Positions 25,864-33,007 of a stretch of DNA of 33,007 nucleotides are shown piece by piece. The stretch's first letter is position 1, and each line of letters begins with the position of its first letter. Location of the stretch: contig DATHUV010000079.1 in NCBI GenBank assembly GCA_035461905.1, positions 1 through 33,007 of the forward strand, read 5' to 3'. Under the pieces are notes generated by a model. It searched no databases. It was not told where the DNA came from and saw only the letters and a program-made list of their open reading frames with translations. Made by a program: the position numbers and the translations under genes. The DNA is from SZUA-442 sp035461905. Lineage in GTDB: Bacteria; Actinomycetota; Acidimicrobiia; Spongiisociales; UBA5794.

Positions 25864-27135
25864 GTGTTCGTCGATACGGTCACCATCAGAGCTCGCGGAG
25901 GCAACGGCGGCGCCGGTGTCTCTTCCTTCCTGCGTAGAAAGGGCCTGCCGAAGGGCAAACCAAACGGCGGGTCCGGAGGAGCGGGCGGTGACATCTACCT
26001 CGTCGCCGACCCCGACGTTGCGACGCTGTTGCGCTACGACCGCCATCCCGTGTGGAAGGCGGGAAACGGGACCCACGGTGAGGGCGATCTCCGACACGGC
26101 CGTCACGGCGAGGACGTCGACCTCCCCGTACCCCTCGGCACGACCGTGCGCGATGCCGACGGCGTTCTCATTGCGGACCTCGTCGAACCCGGCCAGCGGG
26201 TCCTCGTGTCGCGCGGGGGAAAGGGCGGCCGCGGGAATGCGTCCTTCGTGAGTCCCGACAGGAAGGCACCGACCTTCGCTGAGCAAGGGGAGTACGGCGA
26301 GGAAGTCGAGCTCCAGCTCGAACTCAGACTCCTCGCCGATGCTGCCCTCATCGGCTACCCGAACGCCGGCAAGTCCACCTTGATCTCGCGAGTGTCAGCC
26401 GCGAAACCGAAGATCGCTGACTACCCGTTCACCACCCTGACGCCGAACCTCGGTGTCGTGACCGTCGACGATCGTGAACTGGTCCTCGCCGACATTCCGG
26501 GGCTGATCGAGGGCGCGGCCGACGGGAAGGGCCTCGGCCACGAGTTCCTCAGGCACACGGAGCGGGCAAGGGCCCTCGTCGTCCTGCTCGACCCGTCACC
26601 GCTCCAGATCGACCCGATCGACAGGCAGCTCGAGGTCCTCGTAGGCGAACTCGAGGCCCACGATCCCGCGCTCGCCGGTCGGCCTCGCATCGTCGTGATC
26701 TCCAAATCCGATCTGGTCAGTCGAGGCGACCTGCCGACGGTCAACGTCGATGGGCCCGTGATGATGATCTCCGCCATCAACGGAGAAGGCCTCGACGAGC
26801 TCATGCACGCCGTGGCGGACCTCGTCGGGACGATCGAGCGCGCCGCTCCGACCAGGGAGGGATACGTCCTGCATCGCCCCCTGCGCGAGGACTTCACGAT
26901 CCGCAGGGATGACGGTGAGTGGATCGTCGAGGGAATCGCGGCGATTCGTGCCACGAACCTGTCCGATCTGACGGAGCCGGAAGCGGCAGCGTATGTCTCG
27001 TCGAGGCTCGTCAGGTCGGGAATCGTCGGGGGACTCGTCGCAGCGGGAGCCGAGCGTGGCGACGATGTCCGGATCGGTTCGATCGTGTTCACGTTCGACC
27101 CCGACATCGACGACCCCGAGGGGTACACCTCGTGA
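25864..27135 (+). CDS. obgE: GTPase ObgE/CgtA
   Basis: A 423-residue Obg GTPase involved in late 50S assembly and the stringent response. Seen: the glycine-rich Obg fold (1-158; RGGNGGAG, KGGRGNASF), the G domain with G1 GYPNAGKST (164-172), G2 around PFTTLTPN, G3 DIPGLIEGA, G4 SKSD, and the C-terminal OCT domain of ~80 residues (DDGEWIVEG onward) typical of actinobacteria and Firmicutes. The frame begins at a TTG (25840), but GTG 25864 has AAGGAGG seven bases before it and starts at the canonical FVDTVTIRARGG, so I use it. The stop overlaps the proB start. Confidence 0.97.
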   Translation: MFVDTVTIRARGGNGGAGVSSFLRRKGLPKGKPNGGSGGAGGDIYLVADPDVATLLRYDRHPVWKAGNGTHGEGDLRHGRHGEDVDLPVPLGTTVRDADGVLIADLVEPGQRVLVSRGGKGGRGNASFVSPDRKAPTFAEQGEYGEEVELQLELRLLADAALIGYPNAGKSTLISRVSAAKPKIADYPFTTLTPNLGVVTVDDRELVLADIPGLIEGAADGKGLGHEFLRHTERARALVVLLDPSPLQIDPIDRQLEVLVGELEAHDPALAGRPRIVVISKSDLVSRGDLPTVNVDGPVMMISAINGEGLDELMHAVADLVGTIERAAPTREGYVLHRPLREDFTIRRDDGEWIVEGIAAIRATNLSDLTEPEAAAYVSSRLVRSGIVGGLVAAGAERGDDVRIGSIVFTFDPDIDDPEGYTS

Positions 27136-28256
27136 GGCGACCTGTTGCTCCCGGCGGAACCGTCGTCGTCAAGGTCGGGTCGTCGAGCCTGACGGGGCCG
27201 ACCGGTGGTATCGACGAGGCCTCGATCGCGGGCGTCGTGTCACATGTCGTCGCCCTCGTTGCCGAGGGCTACAAGCCACTTCTCGTGACCTCGGGCGCGA
27301 TCGCCGCCGGTCTGCCCGCCCTCGGGAGGACTGTACGTCCGACCGACATCGCCGACCTCCAGGTCGCCGCTGCGGTCGGGCAGTCGAGGCTCATGGAACG
27401 GTATGCGGCGGGGTTCGGAGCTTCCGGGCTCACCGTGGGGCAGGTCCTGCTGACGAAGGACGTCCTCGGAAACCGCCAGCAGTACCTGAACGCACGCAGC
27501 GCCCTCACGCGCATGGTCGAACTGGGAGTCATCCCCATCGTCAACGAGAACGACACGGTCGTGGTCGACGAGGTGCGGGTCGGTGACAACGACCAGCTCG
27601 CGGCGATCACCTCCCATCTGGTGCGCGCCGACATGCTGATCATCCTGACAGACACGCCGGGGCTCTACGCGGACGACCCCCGACTCATGGAGGACGCACA
27701 GCTGCTCAGCGCCGTCAAGCACACCGACGAGGTGCTCGACCGCATCCGGTCCTCCGCGGCGAAGGGATCCCTCGGGAGTGGGGGAGTGGCGACAAAGGTG
27801 GCAGCTGCACGGATGGCGGCGTTCTCGGGAATCCCAACCGTCGTTGCACAGTCGCGAGTCCCCGACGTCGTTGCGCTGGCGGTCGAAGGCGCCGATGTCG
27901 GGACCTGGGTCGACCCGCGCCCGGAGTCCCTTCCCGCCCGGAAACTGTGGATCGCGTTCGGGCTCCCGTCGTGTGGCGTCCTGACAGTCGACGACGGCGC
28001 AGTGCTCGCCCTCGGGAAGGGCGGGCGGTCACTCCTCGGTGTCGGCGTCACCGATGTCGAAGGCAGCTTCGAACGGTCAGATGCGGTCGAGGTGAAGGAC
28101 GATCACGGTGCCCTCGTGGCAAAGGGCGTGGTGCGTGTCGGTTCGGAGGAGCTGCGCTCGGGGATCGGCCAGCACAGCTCGCAGATCGGGGGAGAGGTCA
28201 TCCATCGGGACGACCTCGTCGTGTTCGGCTCCCCGAATCCGGCGGGCTCAGGGTGA
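27132..28256 (+). CDS. proB: Glutamate 5-kinase
   Basis: A 374-residue glutamate 5-kinase, first enzyme of proline synthesis. Seen: the amino acid kinase fold with VVVKVGSSSLTG at the N-terminus, GQVLLTKDVLGNRQQYLNA, NENDTV, GDNDQLAA, and GSGGVATKVAAA for ATP/phosphate binding, then a C-terminal PUA domain (about 280-374). The GTG at 27132 overlaps the obgE stop (GTGA). proA, the next step of the pathway and commonly found near proB, is not in this window; a MoxR-type gene follows instead. Confidence 0.96.
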   Translation: MRRPVAPGGTVVVKVGSSSLTGPTGGIDEASIAGVVSHVVALVAEGYKPLLVTSGAIAAGLPALGRTVRPTDIADLQVAAAVGQSRLMERYAAGFGASGLTVGQVLLTKDVLGNRQQYLNARSALTRMVELGVIPIVNENDTVVVDEVRVGDNDQLAAITSHLVRADMLIILTDTPGLYADDPRLMEDAQLLSAVKHTDEVLDRIRSSAAKGSLGSGGVATKVAAARMAAFSGIPTVVAQSRVPDVVALAVEGADVGTWVDPRPESLPARKLWIAFGLPSCGVLTVDDGAVLALGKGGRSLLGVGVTDVEGSFERSDAVEVKDDHGALVAKGVVRVGSEELRSGIGQHSSQIGGEVIHRDDLVVFGSPNPAGSG

Positions 28257-28288
28257 ACCAGACGACACGGTCCGGGTACGCTGATTCG

Positions 28289-29173
28289 ATGGACATTCCA
28301 TGGTCGAGTCCGTCCGACGTGACAGCGGCGCTCGGCGCCGTCGGCTACCTCCCGGACGCACGGATCTCCCAGGTCGCGTACCTCGCAGCCGCCCTCGAGA
28401 AGCCGATCCTGGCGGAGGGCCCAGCAGGTGTGGGCAAGACCGCCCTTGCACTCGCGCTGGCCGAAGCGACAGGGCGCCGGCTCGTGCGCCTTCAGTGCTA
28501 CGAGGGGCTCGACGAGGCGAAAGCCCTCTACGAGTGGGACTACCACAAGCAGCTCCTCCGGCTCCAGAGCGACGAGGGTGCGGCGTGGGACGACGTCGAA
28601 GGGGACATCTTCTCTGAGTCCTTCCTCCTCACACGTCCCCTGCTCGAGGCGATCCGATCCCCTGAACCTGTGGTACTTCTCATCGACGAGGTCGACCGTG
28701 TCGAGCTCGAGACCGAGGCGCTCCTCCTCGAGGTGCTCGATTCATTCCAGGTGACGATCCCCGAACTCGGCACGATCACGGCGACGACGCAACCCATCGT
28801 CGTCCTGACCTCCAACAACACCAGGGAGCTGTCCGAGGCCCTCAAGCGCAGGTGCCTGTACCTTCACATCCCGTACCCCTCGATCGAGAGGGAGCGCGAG
28901 ATCCTCGCTGCACGCGTTCCCGACCTCCCCGAGGCGATGGCGGAGCGGATCGCCCACACCGTTGCGGCCATCAGAGGCCAGAGCCTGAGGAAGCCTCCGT
29001 CGGTCTCGGAGTCGATCGACTGGGCGCGAACGCTCCTCGCCCTTGGCATCGCCGAACTGGACGACCGCGCCACATCCGACACCCTGCACGTCCTCCTCAA
29101 GTACCAGGCAGACATCGATGCGGCGGCAAAGGAACTCTCCCTCCCTGCCGCAGGAGAGACGCCGAGCCGGTGA
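28289..29173 (+). CDS. MoxR-family AAA+ ATPase
   Basis: A 294-residue AAA+ protein of the MoxR/CoxD type. Seen: Walker A GPAGVGKT (44-51), the LQCYEGLDEAKALYEWDY region specific to the CoxD-like branch, Walker B VVLLIDEVDR (128-137), the sensor-1 strand VVLTSNNTRELSEALKRRC, and a C-terminal helical lid. MoxR ATPases work with von Willebrand proteins as chaperones for metal-cofactor insertion or complex assembly; the partner follows directly, with its GTG overlapping this stop. Start: ATG 28289 gives the usual N-terminus but has no SD (a -10-like TACGCT ends six bases before it); GTG 28253, overlapping the proB stop as GTGA, is in frame and would add 12 residues. The client protein is unknown. 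Confidence 0.92.
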   Translation: MDIPWSSPSDVTAALGAVGYLPDARISQVAYLAAALEKPILAEGPAGVGKTALALALAEATGRRLVRLQCYEGLDEAKALYEWDYHKQLLRLQSDEGAAWDDVEGDIFSESFLLTRPLLEAIRSPEPVVLLIDEVDRVELETEALLLEVLDSFQVTIPELGTITATTQPIVVLTSNNTRELSEALKRRCLYLHIPYPSIEREREILAARVPDLPEAMAERIAHTVAAIRGQSLRKPPSVSESIDWARTLLALGIAELDDRATSDTLHVLLKYQADIDAAAKELSLPAAGETPSR

Positions 29174-30546
29174 ACTCGGTTCTGACCTCGTTCGTCGAGG
29201 AGCTCAGGGAGATCGGAATACCGGTATCGATGGTCGAGACGTTCGACGCGGCCGACGCCCTCGTCCACACCGACCTCACTGACCGCGAGAACCTCAGGGC
29301 GACGCTCGGAGCGACACTCGTGAAGGATGCGACCCACTACCACGCGTTCGATGCTGCCTTCGACGTGTACTTCGGGGGTACCGGAACGATCGCCTTGCTC
29401 GAAGGGGAACCGGAGGACTCCGACGAAGGCGTCGACGATCTTCGGGAATCTGTCGTCAGGGCGCTGCTCGAGGATGACCGAGCCACTCTCCGAAGGATCG
29501 TCGGTGCGGCCGTCGATCGATTCGCCGGCATGCAGCCCGGCCGGCCGGTGGGTGGTCGCTACTACACGTATCGTGTGATGCGCCAGCTCGACGCGGACGA
29601 CCTCCTCGCGCGCCTGCTCACTGCGCTCGCCACCCCGGCTGATGTGTCGGACTTCGACGAAGCCCTCGTCCGCGATCGCGTGGAGCGAATGATCGAGGCC
29701 CTACGAGGACAAGTCGACTCGGAGGTGACAACGAGGCTCGTCGCTGACCGCGGTGCCCACGACGTCGCGGTCAGCCGCAGACTCCCGCTTCTCGAGGACA
29801 TCGACCTCATGCACGCAACGCGACTCGAGATCGAGCAGATCGAACGAGTGGTCGGTCCCCTTGCCCGGAAACTGGCGACGAGGCTCTCGCAACGCAGGAG
29901 GCATGGCCGCAAGGGACGGCTCGATGTGCGGCGCACGATTCGACGCTCACTCGGACACGGAGGCGTCCTCATCGACCCGAGGTTCAAGCCGCCACGGATT
30001 GCGAAACCTGAGATCGTGATCCTGTGTGACGTGTCAGGTTCGATGGCCACCTTCGCCCGCTTCACGCTCCAGCTCACCTACGCGATCTCGACGGAGCTCA
30101 GGCGTGTTCGAGCGTTCGCCTTCATCGACGGCCTCGACGAAGTGACCGACTACTTCGCATCCGGGACGAGGTTCGCCGACGCCCTCGTGGAGATGTCCAC
30201 GAAGGCCGACCTCGTCCGTCGTGACGGACACTCCGATTACGGGACGTCGTTCGCCGAGATGGTGGAGCGCCACCTCGACGCCATCACGGCTAGGACCACC
30301 CTGATCATCACGGGCGACGCGAGGAACAACTACCGGCCGACGGGCGTGCACCACCTCGCAACGATGACACGAAAGGCGAGAGCGACGTTCTGGCTCAACC
30401 CCGAGCCAGAGCGATTCTGGGACACCGGTGATTCTGTCCTCGGGAGCTACCGCGACCTGTGTGACCGCGTGGAATCCGTACGCACCCTGCGCGAACTGGA
30501 ACGGTTCGTCGAACGTGCCGCGCTCCCGACCGTATCGAGATCCTGA
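29170..30546 (+). CDS. CoxE-like von Willebrand factor A domain protein
   Basis: A 458-residue protein with a C-terminal VWA domain of the CoxE type. The metal-ion-dependent adhesion site is intact: Asp287, Ser289 and Ser291 in CDVSGSM, with a candidate Thr in DYGTSF and Asp in TGDARNN. The N-terminal half is mostly helical, and just before the VWA is a strongly basic patch (about 238-260, RRRHGRKGRLDVRRTIRRS), as in CoxE relatives. It is coupled to the MoxR ATPase gene by a GTGA overlap. In CO dehydrogenase clusters CoxD/CoxE mature the enzyme's metal site, but no such enzyme is encoded here, so the target is unknown. Confidence 0.92.
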   Translation: MNSVLTSFVEELREIGIPVSMVETFDAADALVHTDLTDRENLRATLGATLVKDATHYHAFDAAFDVYFGGTGTIALLEGEPEDSDEGVDDLRESVVRALLEDDRATLRRIVGAAVDRFAGMQPGRPVGGRYYTYRVMRQLDADDLLARLLTALATPADVSDFDEALVRDRVERMIEALRGQVDSEVTTRLVADRGAHDVAVSRRLPLLEDIDLMHATRLEIEQIERVVGPLARKLATRLSQRRRHGRKGRLDVRRTIRRSLGHGGVLIDPRFKPPRIAKPEIVILCDVSGSMATFARFTLQLTYAISTELRRVRAFAFIDGLDEVTDYFASGTRFADALVEMSTKADLVRRDGHSDYGTSFAEMVERHLDAITARTTLIITGDARNNYRPTGVHHLATMTRKARATFWLNPEPERFWDTGDSVLGSYRDLCDRVESVRTLRELERFVERAALPTVSRS

Positions 30547-30616
30547 GGTTCAAGTCGACCGCTCAGGGTGTCGATACAGACATGGAACCACGCACATCTT
30601 CAATGGGGGAATGCCA

Positions 30617-31021
30617 GTGAACCGTGTACTAGCCGTCGACGACAGCCATGTCATGCGTCGACTCGTCGAGGTCTCCCTCGGGGAGCTCGACCTAGAGGTC
30701 GTCACCGCGGGGTCCGGAGCCGAGGCGAAGGCGGCCCTTGACGCGCACGCACCCGATCTCCTCATCCTCGATCTCGGCCTTCCTGACATGTCCGGATGGG
30801 ATATCCTCGACTTCGTCCGCGAGTCGCCGTCTCTCGACGGCCTCGACGTCATCGTCCTCAGCGGGTATGACGATGTCGAGGACATCGAACGGGGACGAAC
30901 GGGCAACGTGGCCAGCTACCTCGTCAAGCCGTTCCTGCCGTCTGACTTGAGACGTGCCGTCCTTGATGCCCTCGACGCCGACCGCGATCCCGAACCCCTT
31001 GGCGTGTCCGAACCCAGCTGA
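30617..31021 (+). CDS. Single-domain response regulator (receiver only)
   Basis: A 134-residue CheY-like receiver with no output domain. Seen: acidic pair Asp8-Asp9 (AVDDS), phosphoacceptor Asp52 (LILDLGLPDMSGWD), the conserved Ser in VIVLSGYDD and the Lys in YLVKPF. It is an orphan: no histidine kinase lies in the window. The GTG at 30617 has GGGGGA six bases upstream; ATG 30611, two codons earlier, is also in frame but has no room for an SD. It starts 70 bases after the VWA gene on the same strand and may be transcribed with the MoxR-VWA pair. Confidence 0.93.
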   Translation: MNRVLAVDDSHVMRRLVEVSLGELDLEVVTAGSGAEAKAALDAHAPDLLILDLGLPDMSGWDILDFVRESPSLDGLDVIVLSGYDDVEDIERGRTGNVASYLVKPFLPSDLRRAVLDALDADRDPEPLGVSEPS

Positions 31022-31054
31022 TACGTTCACCGTGCGGCGGCGGCTCCGTGAGCC

Positions 31055-31648
31055 ATGTTTCGCGCCGCCATCGTCGTCATCAGCATCTCCTTCCTGCCAC
31101 CGGTCGGCTGCCATGGGCTCATCGCGCCAGATCCATCGGCGGTCGTACGCCGGTTCGAGCCTGCGGGTCGCTGGGCAGGTCACTGGGGCGTCGACATCGC
31201 CTCACCGGTCGGATCGGGCGTCCCGACGATCGGCGCCGGCACAGTGTCCTTCTCCGGGCGGGTGGTCGCCAACACCACCGTGACCGTCGACCATGGCGGT
31301 GGCGTTCGCTCGAGCTACTCATACCTCGGGACGATCCGCGTGGGGACCGGGGACGTCGTTCGCGCCCGGCAGGTGATCGGGATCTCTGCGGTCCATGACG
31401 GGAGGGAGGCGTTCCATCTCTCACTGCGTCACGGCGACACCTACATCGACCCGATGGTGCTCCACCGCTGCACCTCGGTCCCCGCCGGGGCGCTGTGGCT
31501 GAGCACGGACACGGACACCTATGCTCCCGCGCGTGCTCGGTCTCTTCGGCGGTACCTTCGATCCACCCCACATGGGGCATCTCGCCGTCGCGAGCGCCGC
31601 CCTCGATCAGCTCCCGATCACGAACGTCCGGTTCATCCCCGCCGGTGA
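31055..31648 (+). CDS. Secreted M23/LytM-like protein with incomplete active site
   Basis: A small peptidase-M23-like protein with a hydrophobic N-terminus (residues 3-18) ending in PVGC, a weak lipobox with Cys19. The LytM core is recognisable: GHWGVDIASPVGS with metal ligands His43 and Asp47, then GAGTVSFSG, VTVDHG, YSYLGTIRVGTGDVV, and FHLSLRHGDTYIDP. The second motif normally reads HxH; here it is A-F-H (Ala119, His121), so the usual catalytic first histidine is missing while the third metal ligand remains. Such proteins may be weak hydrolases or, like EnvC/NlpD, regulators of other wall enzymes. The frame runs 128 bases into nadD; residues after about 155 are Arg-rich and probably unconstrained. 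Family assignment good, activity doubtful. Confidence 0.75.
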   Translation: MFRAAIVVISISFLPPVGCHGLIAPDPSAVVRRFEPAGRWAGHWGVDIASPVGSGVPTIGAGTVSFSGRVVANTTVTVDHGGGVRSSYSYLGTIRVGTGDVVRARQVIGISAVHDGREAFHLSLRHGDTYIDPMVLHRCTSVPAGALWLSTDTDTYAPARARSLRRYLRSTPHGASRRRERRPRSAPDHERPVHPRR

Positions 31649-32093
31649 GCCGTGGCAGAAGGCCGGTCGACCGGTCACAGGCACAGCGCACCGCCTCGCG
31701 ATGACACGCCTCGCTGCTGCGGACGACGACCGGTTCGTCGTGGACACCGTCGAGATCGACAGGCCCGGACCGTCGTACACGATCGACACGATTCGCCACT
31801 TCGGCGATGACGTGGTCCTCATCCTCGGTGCCGACGCCGCGGCGTCCATCCCGACCTGGGACCGGAGCGAGGACCTCCTCGACATCGTCGAGATCGCCGT
31901 CATCCCGCGCCCTGGGATCGACATCGACGAGGTGATCGCAACGGTTCCCGGACGACTCAGGGCGCTGTCGATGCCGACGATCGACCTTTCGGCATCCGAA
32001 ATCCGCGATCACGTCGCTTCAGGGTTCTCCCCCCGATACCTCGTCCACGATGCCGTCGCCGAGTACATCGTCGCGAATGCCCTCTACCGCTGA
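31521..32093 (+). CDS. nadD: Nicotinate-nucleotide adenylyltransferase
   Basis: A 190-residue NadD that makes deamido-NAD from nicotinate mononucleotide and ATP. Seen: GLFGGTFDPPHMGH with the HxGH motif (His17-His20), the ILGADAAASIPTW segment, and SASEIR (157-162), equivalent to the ISSTxIR nucleotide-binding motif. ATG 31521 is used; GTG 31533 (residue 5, just before LGLFGG) is an alternative. No SD is visible, and the start lies inside the end of the M23-like frame, so translation may be coupled or leaderless. rsfS follows, the conserved nadD-rsfS pair. Confidence 0.95.
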   Translation: MLPRVLGLFGGTFDPPHMGHLAVASAALDQLPITNVRFIPAGEPWQKAGRPVTGTAHRLAMTRLAAADDDRFVVDTVEIDRPGPSYTIDTIRHFGDDVVLILGADAAASIPTWDRSEDLLDIVEIAVIPRPGIDIDEVIATVPGRLRALSMPTIDLSASEIRDHVASGFSPRYLVHDAVAEYIVANALYR

Positions 32094-32120
32094 GGTGGGC
32101 ACCGGCCGCTCTCGACGCCC

Positions 32121-32126
32121 TATCAT
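32121..32126 (+). promoter_or_regulatory. -10-like TATCAT directly before rsfS
   Basis: TATCAT ends nine bases before the ATG at 32136, which has no SD. That spacing would place the transcription start at or within a few bases of the start codon, as in leaderless actinobacterial genes. Confidence 0.4.
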
Positions 32127-32135
32127 GCCGTGCGA

Positions 32136-32528
32136 ATGATCAAGTCGAGACCAACGGCGACACCTGACGCCATCGAAGCCGCGAGAGCCGCGGCCGTCGC
32201 GATCGACGACAAGAACGGCGAGGACATCCTCCTCCTCGACCTCTCCAGTCTCCTCGTCGTCACGGACGTCTTCGTCGTGGCGTCAGGGACCTCCAACCGG
32301 CACGTTCGCACCCTCGTGGAGGAGGCAGAGGAAGCCCTGAAGGCCCTCGGTAGGAGACCCCTGCGACGCGAGGGTGTCGATCACGGAGAGTGGGTGCTCA
32401 TCGACTACGGCGATGTCGTCATCCACGTGTTCGACCGTCCGACACGCGCCTACTACGAGCTCGAACGCCTGTGGGCAGACGCCCCGATGATCGACTTCGA
32501 GCGGAGTCCGTCAAACATCGACGCTTGA
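32136..32528 (+). CDS. rsfS: Ribosomal silencing factor RsfS
   Basis: A 130-residue RsfS (DUF143/YbeB/Iojap family), which binds L14 on the 50S subunit and blocks subunit joining when nutrients are short. Seen: TDVFVVASGTSNRHV in the first half, GEWVLIDYGDVVIHVF, and YYELERLWADAP at the end, all family hallmarks. ATG 32136 gives the usual N-terminus; GTG 32130 two codons earlier is possible. It follows nadD by 42 bases and precedes tRNA-Ala by 19. Confidence 0.96.
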   Translation: MIKSRPTATPDAIEAARAAAVAIDDKNGEDILLLDLSSLLVVTDVFVVASGTSNRHVRTLVEEAEEALKALGRRPLRREGVDHGEWVLIDYGDVVIHVFDRPTRAYYELERLWADAPMIDFERSPSNIDA

Positions 32529-32547
32529 TACAATCGGCGTCCCGCAG

Positions 32548-32621
32548 GGGGCTGTAGCTCAGCCTGGCAGAGCACTTGACTGGCAGTCAAGGGGTCAGGG
32601 GTTCGAATCCCCTCAGCTCCA
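32548..32621 (+). tRNA. tRNA-Ala (anticodon GGC)
   Basis: A 74-base cloverleaf. Acceptor 32548-32554 pairs with 32614-32620 and contains the G3-U70 wobble pair, the main identity element of tRNA-Ala. Anticodon stem CTTGA/TCAAG (32575-32579, 32587-32591) carries the loop CTGGCAG with anticodon GGC (32582-32584), reading GCC/GCU. The T arm is AGGGG TTCGAAT CCCCT; discriminator A at 32621; CCA is not encoded. A -10-like TACAAT lies at 32529-32534. Confidence 0.97.
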
Positions 32622-32771
32622 CGCAAGAGAACCACGTGGCGCCGTCCTGGTCCGCCTTGAAAGCCGCCGCGTCCTTGCACCGTGCCAGAAGCAATCCTTT
32701 TCACCGCGATAGGGTGACGGCATGACTGTTCACCACGCTGACTTTGCCATTCCGGTTGTCCAGAACTTCCG

Positions 32772-33007
32772 ATGCGAACGTCGAGCGGAGTATCGGGACG
32801 CGTGATTGCCCTTGGGTGGTGGGTGGACCCTGACGCTGTGATGGATCCCGACCACGTACCGACAGGAACGCTCTATCTCGTGGTCGACCCCACCTCGCCT
32901 CGGCCGCCGCGGCGGAAGGTCGTCGACCTGAGCGAGTCCCGTGGATTCGCGGTTGGAGGGCTCCGGTGTGGTGGTTCTCAGGTTGCGACCGCGCTTGCCG
33001 TGACGAG
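32772..33007 (+). CDS. Possible 5' part of an unknown gene running off the window
   Basis: After tRNA-Ala, 32622-32771 shows no convincing feature apart from a 27-codon frame (32722-32805). From an in-frame ATG at 32772 (or GTG 32802, which overlaps the stop of the 27-codon frame as GTGA) a frame stays open to the last base, about 78 codons, after a stop at 32739. The translation includes LGWWVDPD, GTLYLVVDPTSPRPPRRK and VVDLSESRGFAVGG; I recognise no family. GGAG lies about 11 bases before GTG 32802; ATG 32772 lacks an SD. Long open frames occur by chance in such GC-rich DNA. Confidence 0.3.
   Translation, partial: MRTSSGVSGRVIALGWWVDPDAVMDPDHVPTGTLYLVVDPTSPRPPRRKVVDLSESRGFAVGGLRCGGSQVATALAVT

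Noticed and set aside
32453..32704. Minus-strand frame containing GAEGIRTPDPLTASQVL
   Set aside because: Spurious translation of the tRNA-Ala gene, a common false annotation.

Overview
This is a GC-rich bacterial chromosome segment packed with housekeeping genes. The order tig-clpP-clpX ... valS-folC-ndk ... rne/rng-rplU-rpmA-obgE-proB ... nadD-rsfS is the actinobacterial conserved block, so the host is almost certainly an actinobacterium. The rod-shape genes mreB-mreC-mreD-mrdA-rodA between ndk and the RNase gene, the single clpP, and frequent GTG starts with GTGA stop/start overlaps point to a deep-branching class such as Acidimicrobiia rather than Mycobacterium or Streptomyces relatives. 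That placement is an inference from gene order and protein character, not from a search. I saw no insertion sequence, prophage, CRISPR array or toxin-antitoxin pair.

Layout. 1-1100: a RibD-C/dihydrofolate-reductase-like gene (minus) and tRNA-His. 1161-5182: protein quality control (trigger factor, ClpP, ClpX) followed by a P-loop ATPase with an altered Walker A. 5211-11287: a DinB-like protein, then three minus-strand genes (a small Cys/His-rich protein, an HrpA-type helicase and a metal-dependent amidohydrolase). 11288-11629: a divergent intergenic region with several strong inverted repeats, two of them mutually exclusive. 11630-22354: valS, folC, ndk, then the elongasome operon mreB-mreC-mreD-mrdA-rodA, mostly stop/start coupled. 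22429-25770: thymidine kinase, an RNase E/G with a long structured leader, and rplU-rpmA behind an extended -10 promoter and a two-hairpin leader. 25864-31021: obgE-proB, then a MoxR-type AAA+ ATPase coupled to a CoxE-like von Willebrand protein, and an orphan receiver protein. 31055-32621: an M23-like protein overlapping nadD, then rsfS and tRNA-Ala. The last ~240 bases hold an open frame that runs off the window.

How it fits together. Most genes serve translation and ribosome assembly (valS, rplU, rpmA, obgE, rsfS, tRNAs), RNA turnover (RNase E/G, HrpA), protein folding and degradation (tig, clpP, clpX), side-wall peptidoglycan synthesis (mre/mrd), and nucleotide, folate, NAD and proline supply (ndk, tdk, folC, nadD, proB). 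proA, often found near proB, is absent; the MoxR/VWA/receiver/M23 genes sit in that interval.

Most promising for follow-up: the competing hairpins before valS; the structured leaders of the RNase E/G and L21 genes; the MoxR-VWA-receiver-M23 set; the large insertion in PBP2; the Lys/Ala tail on L21; and -10-like hexamers lying directly before start codons that lack a Shine-Dalgarno (SD) sequence. I did not find a clearly novel defence or mobile system.
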